A stretch of 64,000 nt of DNA. Source: Halioxenophilus sp033283405. GTDB taxonomy: Bacteria; Pseudomonadota; Gammaproteobacteria; Pseudomonadales; Cellvibrionaceae. The translations under genes and the position numbers were made by a program. Under the pieces are notes generated by a model. It searched no databases. It was not told where the DNA came from and saw only the letters and a program-made list of their open reading frames with translations. The DNA is taken from the NCBI RefSeq assembly GCF_033283405.1, contig NZ_JAWMQR010000008.1, positions 62,001 to 126,000 of the forward strand, in the 5' to 3' direction. Positions 1 through 8,614 of this stretch are shown here, piece after piece; the stretch's first letter is position 1, and each line of letters opens with the position of its first letter.

Positions 1-1270
1 CCGCCATCTGCGAGTTATCCAACACCCCCTGGTGCCACATCATATCTTCCAGGAAGGTGATCTGACTCTGGTCGATAAAGAGCATCAATTCGCCGGCTTC
101 GCTGAAATCGGTTTGTGCCGCCAGCAGACAGATACTTTTAAAGCGTTCCTGCTGGGCACGCGCCTGGGTAGCGGCGGCGATGGAGAGCAGGGTACCGCCC
201 AGGCAGTAACCCACGGCATGGGCCTGCTTCTGGCCGGTGATCTTTTCGATGGCGTCCAGGGCGGCTTCAATTCCGAGCGTGCGGTAGTCCTCCATGGTTA
301 ATTCACGGTCCTGGCTGGTGGGGTTGTGCCAGGAGATGGTGAACACCGTGTAGCCCTGTTCGGTCAGGTATTTGTAGAAGGAGTTCTCCGGCGAGAGATC
401 GAGAATGTAATATTTCATGATCCAGGCGGGCACCACCAGAATCGGCTCCGGCTTCACCTGCTCGGTGGCCGGTTGGTATTGAATCAGCTCAATCAGCCGG
501 TTGCGAAACACCACCTTGCCGGGGGTGGTGGCCAGGTTCTCCCCCACCTTAAAGTTTTCCGCCTCCGCCGGGCGCTGGCCGCTGCTGGCCCGGCGCATAT
601 CGTCCAACCAATAGTGGAAGCCGCGCACCAGGTTGGCACCGCCCTCCTGCCAGGTTTGCATCTGCACTTGTGGATTGGTGGGCAGAAAATTACTGGGCGA
701 AAGCATATCGAGCAGCTGCCGGGCGCCAAACTCCACCATATTTTCGTGGTGCTTGGAGACGCCGCGCACACCGGTGGTCGCCTTGTACCACCACTGTTGA
801 GTCAGCAGAAAATTTTGATGAATTAAATTGTAGGGCCACACCTGCCAACTGGTATGGCTGAAGCGCGGGTCGTTGTCGAGGGGTTTAATGCAGGGCTCGC
901 TCACCGACCAGAAGCAGCTGCAGGTGGCGTAGTTGAGCAGGCGCATATTTTTGTTGATCGACTTCTCCAGCAGGCGCCACTGCTTGCCTGGCGATATCGC
1001 CAGATGGGAGGCCCAGTCGGCGTAGGCTTCCAGCACCGAAGCGGGCGAGATACCCATGGTCAACTTGGCCATGGTGGCGTGCACCGAACGGTCCAGTTGA
1101 TCGCCCATCAATTTGGAAGGGGCGTGAATAATTTCGGAGAGCTCCTCAAGGTAACGATGAAAGGGCCAGATGGCATCCACCCGTTTGAGTTTCTCCTGGG
1201 TGCGTTCGCTCAGATCTTTAGGGTAGTGGTGCTCACGATCCAGATAGACAACATTACTAGAGCTGTTCAT
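1..1270 (-). CDS. phaC: Class I-like poly(3-hydroxyalkanoate) synthase, C-terminus cut by the window edge
   Basis: Polymerises (R)-3-hydroxyacyl-CoA into PHA storage granules. The 423 visible residues start at ATG 1268-1270; an in-frame GTG four codons upstream is possible. The N-terminal part carries the PhaC_N pattern (RFSHTSWQVWPYN) and the alpha/beta-hydrolase part carries the lipase-like box GYCLGG with the nucleophile Cys near residue 356. The catalytic Asp and His should lie beyond base 1. Class I synthases are about 560-600 residues, so roughly 150 are missing. It lies 52 bp downstream of the TPR gene on the same strand and could be read through from it, although the functions are unrelated. 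Family assignment is strong; class is inferred from the apparent length and N-domain. No phaE/phaR partner or phasin gene is visible. Confidence 0.9.
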   Translation of the reverse strand, partial: MNSSSNVVYLDREHHYPKDLSERTQEKLKRVDAIWPFHRYLEELSEIIHAPSKLMGDQLDRSVHATMAKLTMGISPASVLEAYADWASHLAISPGKQWRLLEKSINKNMRLLNYATCSCFWSVSEPCIKPLDNDPRFSHTSWQVWPYNLIHQNFLLTQQWWYKATTGVRGVSKHHENMVEFGARQLLDMLSPSNFLPTNPQVQMQTWQEGGANLVRGFHYWLDDMRRASSGQRPAEAENFKVGENLATTPGKVVFRNRLIELIQYQPATEQVKPEPILVVPAWIMKYYILDLSPENSFYKYLTEQGYTVFTISWHNPTSQDRELTMEDYRTLGIEAALDAIEKITGQKQAHAVGYCLGGTLLSIAAATQARAQQERFKSICLLAAQTDFSEAGELMLFIDQSQITFLEDMMWHQGVLDNSQMA

Positions 1271-1322
1271 AAAGGTACTCACACTGCCCGACTGCAGCGG
1301 GCGTTGACTAGATCAAAAAGGA

Positions 1323-2660
1323 TTAGCGCGCGACCTCGGCCAACTCGGTTTTCTGCTGCTGGCCGCGCACATAAGTTAACCACTGTTCACTCATTTTCGC
1401 GACCGATTTAAACCCCTGGGCCCGGGCAAAGGTCTCAATCGCGGCGGTGAACTGTTTTTGCCGATACTGGGCCATGCCCAGCAACACCAGGGCGTTACCC
1501 TTATCGTGCAGGCCGCCCTTGGCCAACGCCTGCTCGATAGCAACGGCGGCACCCGCCCAATCCACCACCGAGATATAGGTGTGCGCCAGGCGCAGACTGC
1601 TGTTGCCATCCTCAGCCATGGCCGCTGCCCGGGTTAGAGGGGCGATGGCGCGCTTCGGTTCCTTGGCCAGAGTCCAGGCCTGGGCCAGCAACTCCAAATC
1701 CCGCTGCTCGGCCAGCCAACCCGCCGCAGGCGCCTCGCCACCAACACCAAACTCTCCCGCGCCCACATCGCGCCAATTCAGTTCCCGTTCCAAAACCCGC
1801 GCCGCCTTGGCTGGCACCCCCTCGGCAATAAATAACTGCGCCAACAACAGCACCTGGGATTTATTGTTGAGGTAACCCGACTCATAGAGCGGCTCCAACA
1901 ACAGCAGCTGCTTTTGCAACTGCTCCAACTGGCCGTACACGGCCGCCAGGTTGTAGACGTATTTATCTTTGGGGTAGTCGCGAATCAATTGGTCGAGCAC
2001 CGGCACCATGGCCTGGTAGTCACTGCGGAAATGGTAGATGGCATTCAACAGCAGCAGCCAATTCTCGCGGGCCCTACCACCGGCCGCTTGCTCTACATCA
2101 ATCGCACTCTTAATGGCGGCTTCCGCCCGAGGATAATCCTCCTGGTGGTAGAAGCACTGGGCTCGCAAGGCGAGCAGATTGCTGTCCGGTTGCTGTTTTA
2201 TTTGCAACAGTTGCTCGGAGTAGGCAATGGCCTGGGGGTAGTTTTCGGCCACCATCTGCAGCTGTACCAATACCAGCAGTGCGCTCTGGCGCAGACCATC
2301 GGGAATATTACTGGCCGCCACCACCGCCTCGAAGCTGGCCACCGCTTGAGGGTACTTTTTTTCCATGGTGAAAATATTACCTTCCAAATTTTTCACCTGG
2401 GCCAACTCATGGTCGTTCAGACTGCGCGCCATAAGATGGTTGAGCAGAGCGTGGGCTGCAGCATAGTCCTCCGCCTCGGCCGCCTCCTGTACTCTCTGCA
2501 TCTGTTCAAACACTTTCTGGTCCATACCAATCACCGCCCAACTGGCGGCACTGGCAAACAGCAACCAGGCGACACAACTTAACAGCCAATAGGTTTTAAT
2601 CGGTTTGCAGTTCGAAGATAAATCGGTTGTAGACACCTTGCACCTCAATGGCTTCGCCAT
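1323..2660 (-). CDS. Tetratricopeptide-repeat periplasmic protein of the TonB2-type operon
   Basis: Last gene of the DUF3450-TtpC-ExbB-ExbD-TonB-TPR operon. A hydrophobic export segment (KTYWLLSCVAWLLFASAASW) is followed by helical TPR-like repeats to the C-terminus, so it is probably a periplasmic or membrane-anchored scaffold for the TonB complex. Related operons in Vibrio-type systems end in a similar TPR gene, which supports a role in energising outer-membrane transport; the partner is unknown. The longest frame (445 aa) overlaps tonB by 65 bp. The true start may lie inside the overlap, close to the export segment, perhaps at a non-ATG codon, since a 25-residue extension before the hydrophobic stretch is unusual and no good ribosome site is visible. 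Identity as TPR protein is secure, the start is not. Confidence 0.8.
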   Translation of the reverse strand: MAKPLRCKVSTTDLSSNCKPIKTYWLLSCVAWLLFASAASWAVIGMDQKVFEQMQRVQEAAEAEDYAAAHALLNHLMARSLNDHELAQVKNLEGNIFTMEKKYPQAVASFEAVVAASNIPDGLRQSALLVLVQLQMVAENYPQAIAYSEQLLQIKQQPDSNLLALRAQCFYHQEDYPRAEAAIKSAIDVEQAAGGRARENWLLLLNAIYHFRSDYQAMVPVLDQLIRDYPKDKYVYNLAAVYGQLEQLQKQLLLLEPLYESGYLNNKSQVLLLAQLFIAEGVPAKAARVLERELNWRDVGAGEFGVGGEAPAAGWLAEQRDLELLAQAWTLAKEPKRAIAPLTRAAAMAEDGNSSLRLAHTYISVVDWAGAAVAIEQALAKGGLHDKGNALVLLGMAQYRQKQFTAAIETFARAQGFKSVAKMSEQWLTYVRGQQQKTELAEVAR

Positions 2661-3264
2661 TCACCACGCGCGGTTTGTATTTAAATTTCAGAGCGGCATC
2701 CAGCGACACCTTTTCAAAGACGGGGTGATCACACTGGCCCGGCACAACACTCACATTTTTCACCGAGCCGGTGGTGGTCACGGTATAGGTAACCAGGCAG
2801 GCCCCCTCAATACGCCTTTGCTGCGCCACCAGGGGATAGACCGCCGCCACTTTAACGATCGGCAGATACTCTCCGTCGTGGGCACCAAAGCCGATACCCG
2901 TCGGATTGATATCCAGGCCTGGATCAACGCCGGTCGGCAACGCAGTCACCGCCAGGGCATTGGCCGAAGCACTACTCTCCTCGGCGGGAGCATCCGGAGC
3001 GTCGGGCGGGGGGGCGCTGTTGGGCCGTATCAAATTACGGGTTTTGGCCTGCACGGTTTCATTGCGCTTCACCCGCACAAAATCGAGCGACTGTACCCGG
3101 CCGGACTCATCCAAATGCTGATCACCGGATTCGATCAAGGCCGACATAAACCAAGTAAGAAAAAAGGCGACCAGCAGCCCAAGCAAAGTACTCAATAGCA
3201 ACCGCCAGCGCTGGCCGCGATGGTTAAACTGCAAGCCGGTATTTATCCCGGCCGAGGAGCTCAT
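2596..3264 (-). CDS. tonB: TonB energy transducer
   Basis: Couples the proton motive force from ExbB/ExbD to TonB-dependent outer-membrane receptors. A single N-terminal membrane anchor (about residues 22-43, LLLSTLLGLLVAFFLTWF) is followed by a short Pro/Ala linker (APPPDAPDAPAEE) and a TonB C-terminal domain (YPLVAQQRRIEG to the end) with the usual central YTVTTTGSVKNV strand. At 222 aa with a short linker it resembles TonB2-type proteins, which work with a TtpC protein, more than the long E. coli TonB. It starts 2 bp after exbD ends and overlaps the TPR gene. A ZnuD-like receptor at 48497 is a possible client in this window. Confidence 0.9.
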   Translation of the reverse strand: MSSSAGINTGLQFNHRGQRWRLLLSTLLGLLVAFFLTWFMSALIESGDQHLDESGRVQSLDFVRVKRNETVQAKTRNLIRPNSAPPPDAPDAPAEESSASANALAVTALPTGVDPGLDINPTGIGFGAHDGEYLPIVKVAAVYPLVAQQRRIEGACLVTYTVTTTGSVKNVSVVPGQCDHPVFEKVSLDAALKFKYKPRVVNGEAIEVQGVYNRFIFELQTD

Positions 3265-3266
3265 GC

Positions 3267-3671
3267 TTACTCCTGGGCGGCCAGGGCGATATCAAATACC
3301 CCAGCCTGACGGGAAGCATCCATCACCTGCACCAGACGCTCATTGGTGGAATTTTTATCGGCCTGAATAACCACCGTGCCTTTCGGATTTTCGGCGTGCA
3401 GCCGTTCGATGTTGGGCCGCAGGGCGCGCACATCGATTTCCCGGCGATTAATCCACACCCGGTTATTGTCATCGATGGCGATCAGAATATTGGCCTTCTC
3501 CTGCACCACGGCGGTGGCCGCCTGGGGCGGATTCACCTCAATGCCGGACTCTTTGGTAAAGGTGGCGGTAACAATAAAAAAGATCAGCATAATAAACACC
3601 ACATCCAACATGGGTGTGATATCAACACCCGCCTCTTCACCCGATTTTTTAGCGGTCAGAAAATTTCTCAT
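3267..3671 (-). CDS. exbD: ExbD/TolR-type proton channel subunit
   Basis: Inner-membrane subunit of the proton-driven TonB motor. At 134 aa it has the family length. One N-terminal transmembrane helix contains the protonatable Asp (Asp23 in DITPMLDVVFIMLIFF), followed by a periplasmic domain with the conserved VVIQADK segment. Its ATG overlaps the exbB stop by 4 bp, indicating translational coupling. The C-terminal domain ends in the typical VMDASRQAGV helix. The choice of ExbD over TolR rests on the neighbouring tonB and the absence of tolA, tolB and pal. Confidence 0.93.
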   Translation of the reverse strand: MRNFLTAKKSGEEAGVDITPMLDVVFIMLIFFIVTATFTKESGIEVNPPQAATAVVQEKANILIAIDDNNRVWINRREIDVRALRPNIERLHAENPKGTVVIQADKNSTNERLVQVMDASRQAGVFDIALAAQE

Positions 3672-4219
3672 CGGTTTACCTCCGGCTGGGTTTGGTAATG
3701 CAGCAGCTCACTGATCAACTCCTGCTCGGCCTGCGCCCGACGGCTCAACATACTCGCCAACAACAAACCGGAAATCGCCACCACCATACCGGCCATGGTT
3801 GAGATGGTCGCTTTGGAGACCCCCGCCGCTGTCGCCCGCGGACTGTTGGCACCGGTGGCGGCCACCGCATCAAACACCTCCAGCATGCCCAACACCGTAC
3901 CCAACAAACCTGCCAATGGGCAGATTTTTACCAGGGTATTGATAATGCCCAGGTGCTGATTTAACACACACTTTAATTGTGCGAGCAGGCGCGTACGAAA
4001 CTGCTGAGCAAACCAGGAGCGACGATCACTGCGCGCCAACCACAATTGATACGCCTGGCGAGCATAGCTTGGGTAGGCAAATTGAAAGAAGAGCAAGCGT
4101 TCGATAATCATGCCCCACATTAAGAAGGCGATAAGTATGATCAGCAGCAAAATATTGCCACCCAACTCCAACAGATCGCCAAACCAGGGAAAATAGTTAT
4201 CAAAAAATAGCGATAGCAT
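3668..4219 (-). CDS. exbB: MotA/TolQ/ExbB proton channel protein (small ExbB)
   Basis: Forms the pentameric inner-membrane channel with ExbD. It has 183 aa with three predicted transmembrane segments: one near residues 18-40 and two in the C-terminal half, which holds the family signature LAGLLGTVLGMLEVFDAV followed by ATISTMAGMVVAISGLLLASM. It lies between the large TtpC-like ExbB homologue and exbD with a gap of only 7 bp upstream. The pair of a large and a small ExbB in one operon is the hallmark of the TonB2/TtpC systems of marine gammaproteobacteria. Confidence 0.92.
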   Translation of the reverse strand: MLSLFFDNYFPWFGDLLELGGNILLLIILIAFLMWGMIIERLLFFQFAYPSYARQAYQLWLARSDRRSWFAQQFRTRLLAQLKCVLNQHLGIINTLVKICPLAGLLGTVLGMLEVFDAVAATGANSPRATAAGVSKATISTMAGMVVAISGLLLASMLSRRAQAEQELISELLHYQTQPEVNR

Positions 4220-4226
4220 AACCGTC

Positions 4227-5651
4227 TCACGCCGGCTCTAAGGTTTTATGACCAACATCCGACGGCTGATTTTGATCAGCAGGAACCACACGGTTTTGTT
4301 CGGCCTGGCCCGCGACAATAGCCACCCCCTCCTGTTGCAGAATATCGTTGATCTGCTCCGCCCGGGTTTGCAGTAGGTTGTGCAACAACAAGGTGGGAAT
4401 GGCAACGGTTAAGCCCAACACCGTGGTTACCAACGCCTGCGAGATACCACCGGCCATCAATTTCGGGTCGCCGGCACCAAACAGGGTGATCGCCTGGAAG
4501 GTGACGATCATACCGGTGACCGTACCCAGCAACCCTAGCAGCGGCGCCACGGCGGCGATTATTTTCAGAAAGGAGAGGCCGCGATTGATTTTTGGAATTT
4601 CCCGCAGTACGGCTTCGCCCAGTTTTAACTCCAGGGTTTCGGTATCCTGATGTTTATTCTCCGCATAAACCGCCAGAATTCGGCCAAGGGGATTATCACC
4701 CGGCACATCCGCTTGGCGTACCTGCTGTTCTATTTTCACCTGCAACAAAGTGAGGTAGGTGAAACGCACCAGCGCCAGTGTAATACTGACTATGCCCAAG
4801 GCAATAATGATGTAACCGATCACACCGCCCTGGGCGATACGCTCACGTAAGCTGGGTGCTTTTACCAAGAGTTCCAGCAGTTGCCCGCGGGTGGGGTCGA
4901 CAGCCACCAAGGCCACCTCGCCGTTACTGGACTCCAGATTTTTAATGCGCTGCAGGTAACGGTTGGCGGGTTGACGTCCATACTCCACCACGCGCCCGGT
5001 CTCGGGGATAAATTGCAGATAGTGACCGTTGGCCACCAGGTTGAAGCCGCCAATGCGGGTAACCGCAGTTACCACCTCTACTCCTTCAGCGGTAAGTACT
5101 GGTTGATCAAACTGCACCACTTTTCCCAGTGCGGTCATCTCGCGCTGCATTTCAAACCAGAGCCGTTCGATTTCAACGATGGAGGGCAGCTCTTTGGTCT
5201 GCCCCATCTTTACTGAAAAATCCAACAGTGTCTGGCTGCGCTCTGGGTAGTGCAGCTGAGTAATGGAGTTGGAAAATTGTGCGTTGGCATCACTGGCGAC
5301 CTGCTGCAGAACGCCAAACAGCTCTGTCAAACCACCCAAACGCTGGTTCAGTCGTTCCTGCAGCAGGGCCAACTCCTGTTCGTTACTTGCAAACGCCTGC
5401 TCCTGTTGCGTGCTCAGCGCCTGCTGACGCTCCTCTTCAGCAATAATATCAACCAACAGCTGCTTTTGATTTTTTTGATCATCTATAAAATTTTTCAACC
5501 GTTCAGCTTGTAGCTGCCGATCCTGATCCCGACCCTGCTCAACCTGCCGCAATAATTGATCGACACTAAACGGTGCCTCGGCTGCGCTCAACGGCAGCAC
5601 CACAACCCAACAAGCCAAGAACGCCAGCACCTGTCCTTTAAACTGAAACAT
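4227..5651 (-). CDS. Large MotA/TolQ/ExbB family protein (TtpC-like)
   Basis: Fourth component of a TonB2-type system, expected to link the ExbB/ExbD motor to TonB. The 474 aa start with a signal peptide (FLACWVVVLPLSAAEA), then a long Gln/Glu-rich coiled coil (about residues 30-130), a periplasmic beta-rich region, and a C-terminal ExbB-like module with three membrane segments and the signature AAVAPLLGLLGTVTGMIVTF. This fits the Vibrio TtpC family (about 450 aa). It lies 12 bp after the DUF3450 gene and 7 bp before exbB. The symbol is left empty because ttpC is only established in Vibrio. Confidence 0.9.
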   Translation of the reverse strand: MFQFKGQVLAFLACWVVVLPLSAAEAPFSVDQLLRQVEQGRDQDRQLQAERLKNFIDDQKNQKQLLVDIIAEEERQQALSTQQEQAFASNEQELALLQERLNQRLGGLTELFGVLQQVASDANAQFSNSITQLHYPERSQTLLDFSVKMGQTKELPSIVEIERLWFEMQREMTALGKVVQFDQPVLTAEGVEVVTAVTRIGGFNLVANGHYLQFIPETGRVVEYGRQPANRYLQRIKNLESSNGEVALVAVDPTRGQLLELLVKAPSLRERIAQGGVIGYIIIALGIVSITLALVRFTYLTLLQVKIEQQVRQADVPGDNPLGRILAVYAENKHQDTETLELKLGEAVLREIPKINRGLSFLKIIAAVAPLLGLLGTVTGMIVTFQAITLFGAGDPKLMAGGISQALVTTVLGLTVAIPTLLLHNLLQTRAEQINDILQQEGVAIVAGQAEQNRVVPADQNQPSDVGHKTLEPA

Positions 5652-5663
5652 TTTTACGCTCCG

Positions 5664-6437
5664 CTATTTTGCCGACGAGTAGGCGATTGGAATATTGATC
5701 ATCTCCGGCGGCGTCTCCTTGGCCGCCACCTTCAGCCCCTGTTCAACAAAACGGCGCACAGCACTGCTGTTATCGACCTGCCACTGTTTTTTAGCCACAT
5801 CCCAATAACCGGTGGAGTGCTGGCCAATAAGTGAGTAGAGCAAAGCTATTCGGCCCACCCGCAACACCTCGGCATCGTAACTTTTACCGTCGATCTGCAG
5901 CTGGCTTTTATAGGATTCAATGGAACGACCAAACTCATTTTCGATCTCAAACGCTTCAAATACCCGGCGACACTTCTCGGCGGTGGAGACATCGGAGCGG
6001 GCCAGCATTGCGCGTAAACCGTCAACCCGCTGACGCCGCTCGTCGAGTAAAAAAGGCATATCCAATTCGACAAACTCCGCCAACGAATTAATCATCCGCT
6101 CCATTAACGGCGTGATACGGCGTTCAATAACCGCGGCATCGGCGATGGAATTTTGTAAGGTGGTTATCTCCTCCTGCTGACTATGTAGCTGGCGGGCCAG
6201 CAGGCGGTTGTATACATCCAGGCTATCCACTGAATCCAGGCGAGTTTCGTACTCTTTAATGGCAGCCTGGGTATCCTCGTAAATCGCATCAATCTGTTGT
6301 TGGGACTGTTGCGCACTCAGCAAACGCTGCTCGCCCTCCGACAATACCGGCTGCGTGGTGTCCGCTTGAAGCGGCAAAGCGCTCACCAGCGCGATCACCA
6401 GTAAAAAAATATTTAAAAAAAGAGATTGCCCAACCAT
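5664..6437 (-). CDS. DUF3450 family exported coiled-coil protein
   Basis: First gene of the TonB/TtpC operon. The 257 aa begin with a signal peptide (FLNIFLLVIALVSALPLQA) and continue as a predicted long coiled coil (about residues 30-120, rich in Gln and Glu), then a conserved C-terminal globular part. DUF3450 proteins regularly precede ttpC-exbB-exbD-tonB in gammaproteobacteria, so a periplasmic structural role in the energy-transduction complex is likely, but the biochemical function is not known. Start: ATG at 6437, the first in frame before the signal peptide. Family call rests on length, architecture and operon position. Confidence 0.82.
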   Translation of the reverse strand: MVGQSLFLNIFLLVIALVSALPLQADTTQPVLSEGEQRLLSAQQSQQQIDAIYEDTQAAIKEYETRLDSVDSLDVYNRLLARQLHSQQEEITTLQNSIADAAVIERRITPLMERMINSLAEFVELDMPFLLDERRQRVDGLRAMLARSDVSTAEKCRRVFEAFEIENEFGRSIESYKSQLQIDGKSYDAEVLRVGRIALLYSLIGQHSTGYWDVAKKQWQVDNSSAVRRFVEQGLKVAAKETPPEMINIPIAYSSAK

Positions 6438-6829
6438 TACCCCACACCCCGTTTTGCATAACCAATTGTTGACAACCGAGATAACTAACCACTGCGCTAT
6501 TACTCCGGCTACAACACAATTTGTTTGTAGTAATGCGAATTAAAAAATAAAAACAGGCCATTTATGCGGCCGTATTTATCTGCATAGCGCAGAGATACAA
6601 CTCAACCAACGAGATCGATTAGATATTCTTCCCTATTCGCCGGCTTGATTCACAGCAATTGAGCAGCACGCTTCATCAAGTGGTAACAAAAGGGAGAGAT
6701 AGGAGAAGTGGCCAGTGTAAAAGTGGCAGGTGACAAGCAGGTGACAAAAATCGGCTAACTGCGCCGGTCGCTATTCAGCCAGCGCCGCTATTTTTATGTG
6801 CTGACACTCTTTAAGCGGCGGCCTTCTTT
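6438..6829. other. Intergenic region upstream of the TonB operon, AT-rich
   Basis: 392 bp without a convincing gene. It must hold the promoter of the leftward DUF3450 operon and the end of the leftward antiporter transcript. Visible structure: an 11-bp tandem duplication at 6727-6747 (CAGGTGACAA twice) and a small inverted repeat CGGC-N7-GCCG at about 6752-6766 that on the minus strand is followed by ATTTTTG and may be a weak terminator for the antiporter gene. A short TAAT-GCGA-ATTA palindrome at 6531-6542 lies about 95 bp upstream of the DUF3450 start; it is too degenerate to call a Fur box. Confidence 0.4.
6727..6747. repeat. Short tandem direct repeat, 2 x CAGGTGACAA
   Basis: Two exact copies of CAGGTGACAA at 6727-6736 and 6738-6747, one base apart. 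The 11-bp period equals about one helical turn, so both copies face the same side of the DNA. No function is evident; an activator or repressor site is possible but nothing else supports it. Confidence 0.5.
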
Positions 6830-7987
6830 TTATGCGGTAGCCCGTAAGGCACGCGCCGTAAAAATAGGCCCAAGCACTTCAAACACCACCGTGGTGGCAA
6901 TTACGATTTGTAACAGTGGTTGCTGGTATTGCGGAAAATGGATAGCCGCCACCAGCGCCATACCAATGGCCGCACCCGCTTGCGGGAAGAGCCCAAAGCC
7001 GATCCAGCGGCGCGTCAGCGTCGGCAGGTGAGCAATGGTCGCCCCCAGATAGGCACCCGCCCATTTACCCAAGCAGCGGCACGCTACATAGATAGCAGCC
7101 GTGAAGCCAACCGCCAGCAGGGCATCAAACTCCAATTGCGCACCGGCCAATGTAAAAAAGAGCAGCAGAAAAGGCCATTCAATATTTTCGATGGCATGGA
7201 AGGGGCGATCATGGTGGCGCGCAACATTGGCAATGGTGGCACCCATCACTATGGCGGCCAGCAGGAAGGAGACCTCCAACCAGAGCGCCAAACCGCTGCA
7301 GAGAAAAACCAGGCAGAGTGCTTCTAAAAGAATCGGCTCGCCGGGTTTTAAACGGCCGGTGAGATAAGCCGCCGGCAGGCCCAGCGCGAAACCCAAACCA
7401 ATACCACCGCCCAATTCCCGCATGGCAATCATCAAGGCACCACTTTCGGTGCTACTCGCCATTGCCGCCACCAGCGTCACCCCCACCGAAAAAAGTAATA
7501 GCCCCCAGACATCATCCATGGCGACAATCGCCAGCAGCAATCTGGAAAAAGGGCTGTTGACCCGATTTTCAACCACCGCATCAAAGGCCACCTCCGCAGC
7601 CGTGGCGGCGGCAATGCAGCCCAAAATAATGGCCAGTTGCCAATCGACCCCGGTGACAAACAGACCGAAACTGACCAAGAGAGTGGTCACCAAAGCTTCG
7701 CTGATAGAGACCCAGAAAAGGCTGGCACCGTGGCGGATAAAAGTGTCGGAATTCAAACTGCCACCCAACAAAAAACCGATCATCACCAAAGCCACACTCG
7801 CCAGCCAATCAAATTGCAGACGTACCGGCTCGGGAACCCAGTCAAAACCTTGCGGGCCCACCAAAATTCCGATCACCACCAACAGGGTTACCCGAGGTAT
7901 CGCGGTTTTGCGAGCAATAGCATCCGCCGATAAACCTAGTAAAAAGAACAGGCCAATCGCTACCAATAGTTGTGCGTATTCGGTCAT
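6830..7987 (-). CDS. Cation:proton antiporter (monovalent cation/proton antiporter superfamily)
   Basis: 385-aa polytopic inner-membrane protein with about 12 hydrophobic segments, exchanging Na+ or K+ for protons to control pH and salt. Family marks are the repeated Gly-rich helices (LVVIGILVGPQGFDW near the N-terminus) and the acidic pair in IVAMDDVWGLLLFSV, which corresponds to the ion-binding Asp motif of CPA exchangers. No C-terminal TrkA/RCK domain is present, so it is not a full KefB/KefC protein. ATG 7985-7987 is chosen because GAGG lies 7 bases upstream; a TTG just before it is also in frame. It is divergent from the TetR gene across a 627-bp gap. Ion specificity cannot be read from sequence. 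Confidence 0.88.
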   Translation of the reverse strand: MTEYAQLLVAIGLFFLLGLSADAIARKTAIPRVTLLVVIGILVGPQGFDWVPEPVRLQFDWLASVALVMIGFLLGGSLNSDTFIRHGASLFWVSISEALVTTLLVSFGLFVTGVDWQLAIILGCIAAATAAEVAFDAVVENRVNSPFSRLLLAIVAMDDVWGLLLFSVGVTLVAAMASSTESGALMIAMRELGGGIGLGFALGLPAAYLTGRLKPGEPILLEALCLVFLCSGLALWLEVSFLLAAIVMGATIANVARHHDRPFHAIENIEWPFLLLFFTLAGAQLEFDALLAVGFTAAIYVACRCLGKWAGAYLGATIAHLPTLTRRWIGFGLFPQAGAAIGMALVAAIHFPQYQQPLLQIVIATTVVFEVLGPIFTARALRATA

Positions 7988-8614
7988 CAAAAGCCTCTAA
8001 ACCTGTTGGCCAAACCAGCATCATCAGCAACATAACAATCATTCAAAAACAGTGAGCGGTGAGTAGCCACTCGCTCACCACTTATCAGTATTGAAATGTT
8101 CCTGTAAAAAAGTGACCTGCCTCTCAGATGGTGAATTTTCTACACCACTGCTTTTAACTTTATTGCTCAATTCCTGGATAATTCGAACACTCGACAGACC
8201 CGCCAAACTGGCTTGTTCCGGTCGCAGATTTTTTATCTGCCGTCGGCAGCTTAGACTTTAGGTCTGCTGGGCAAGGGATTCTGATCCAAGGCGTTCCAGG
8301 CAACAGGGAAGTCAAAAAGCAAACGACTTTATTTCAAGCAACAGTCAATAAAGCGCAGGTTGATTTGCTCTAAATCCCCTGTTCTCTATTTTGTTTGCGT
8401 TAATAAGTTTGTGGGCTTACGCGCCGTTTTAAGCGCGATCGCCACTGGCCTTGCGATTATTTCCGATAAGCACACACAGTCTATACAAACCTTTGGCCAC
8501 TCATGTTGCCGGCACTACTTGCCGGCGTTGGTTGTCGACACCAATTGTCGATCCTGGTCAAGCGCTGTCGCGGGGGTTTAGCGACTCAGGCAAAATTTAA
8601 CAAGGACGCTGCAG
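7988..8614. other. Long divergent intergenic region with several hairpins
   Basis: 627 bp between the leftward antiporter and the rightward TetR gene; both promoters must lie here. Short frames (8360-8581, 8503-8700) look random and have no ribosome sites. Structures seen: perfect 7-bp stem GTGAGCG/CGCTCAC (8052-8078); stem GCAGAT/ATCTGC with a five-T loop (8224-8240); next to it CAGC-tt-AGAC / GTCT-GCTG (8247-8269); repeated TTGCCGGC near 8508-8525; and repeated TTGTCGA with an embedded GTCGAC near 8531-8555, about 60-80 bp before the TetR start, a plausible autoregulatory operator. No RNA family is recognised. Confidence 0.45.

Noticed and set aside
1271..1322. Terminator between the TPR gene and phaC
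   Set aside because: GCCCG/CGGGC can pair but the stem is 5 bp and no T-run follows, so termination is not supported.
6531..6542. Fur box upstream of the TonB operon
   Set aside because: TAAT-GCGA-ATTA is a short AT-rich palindrome and does not match the 19-bp Fur consensus well enough.
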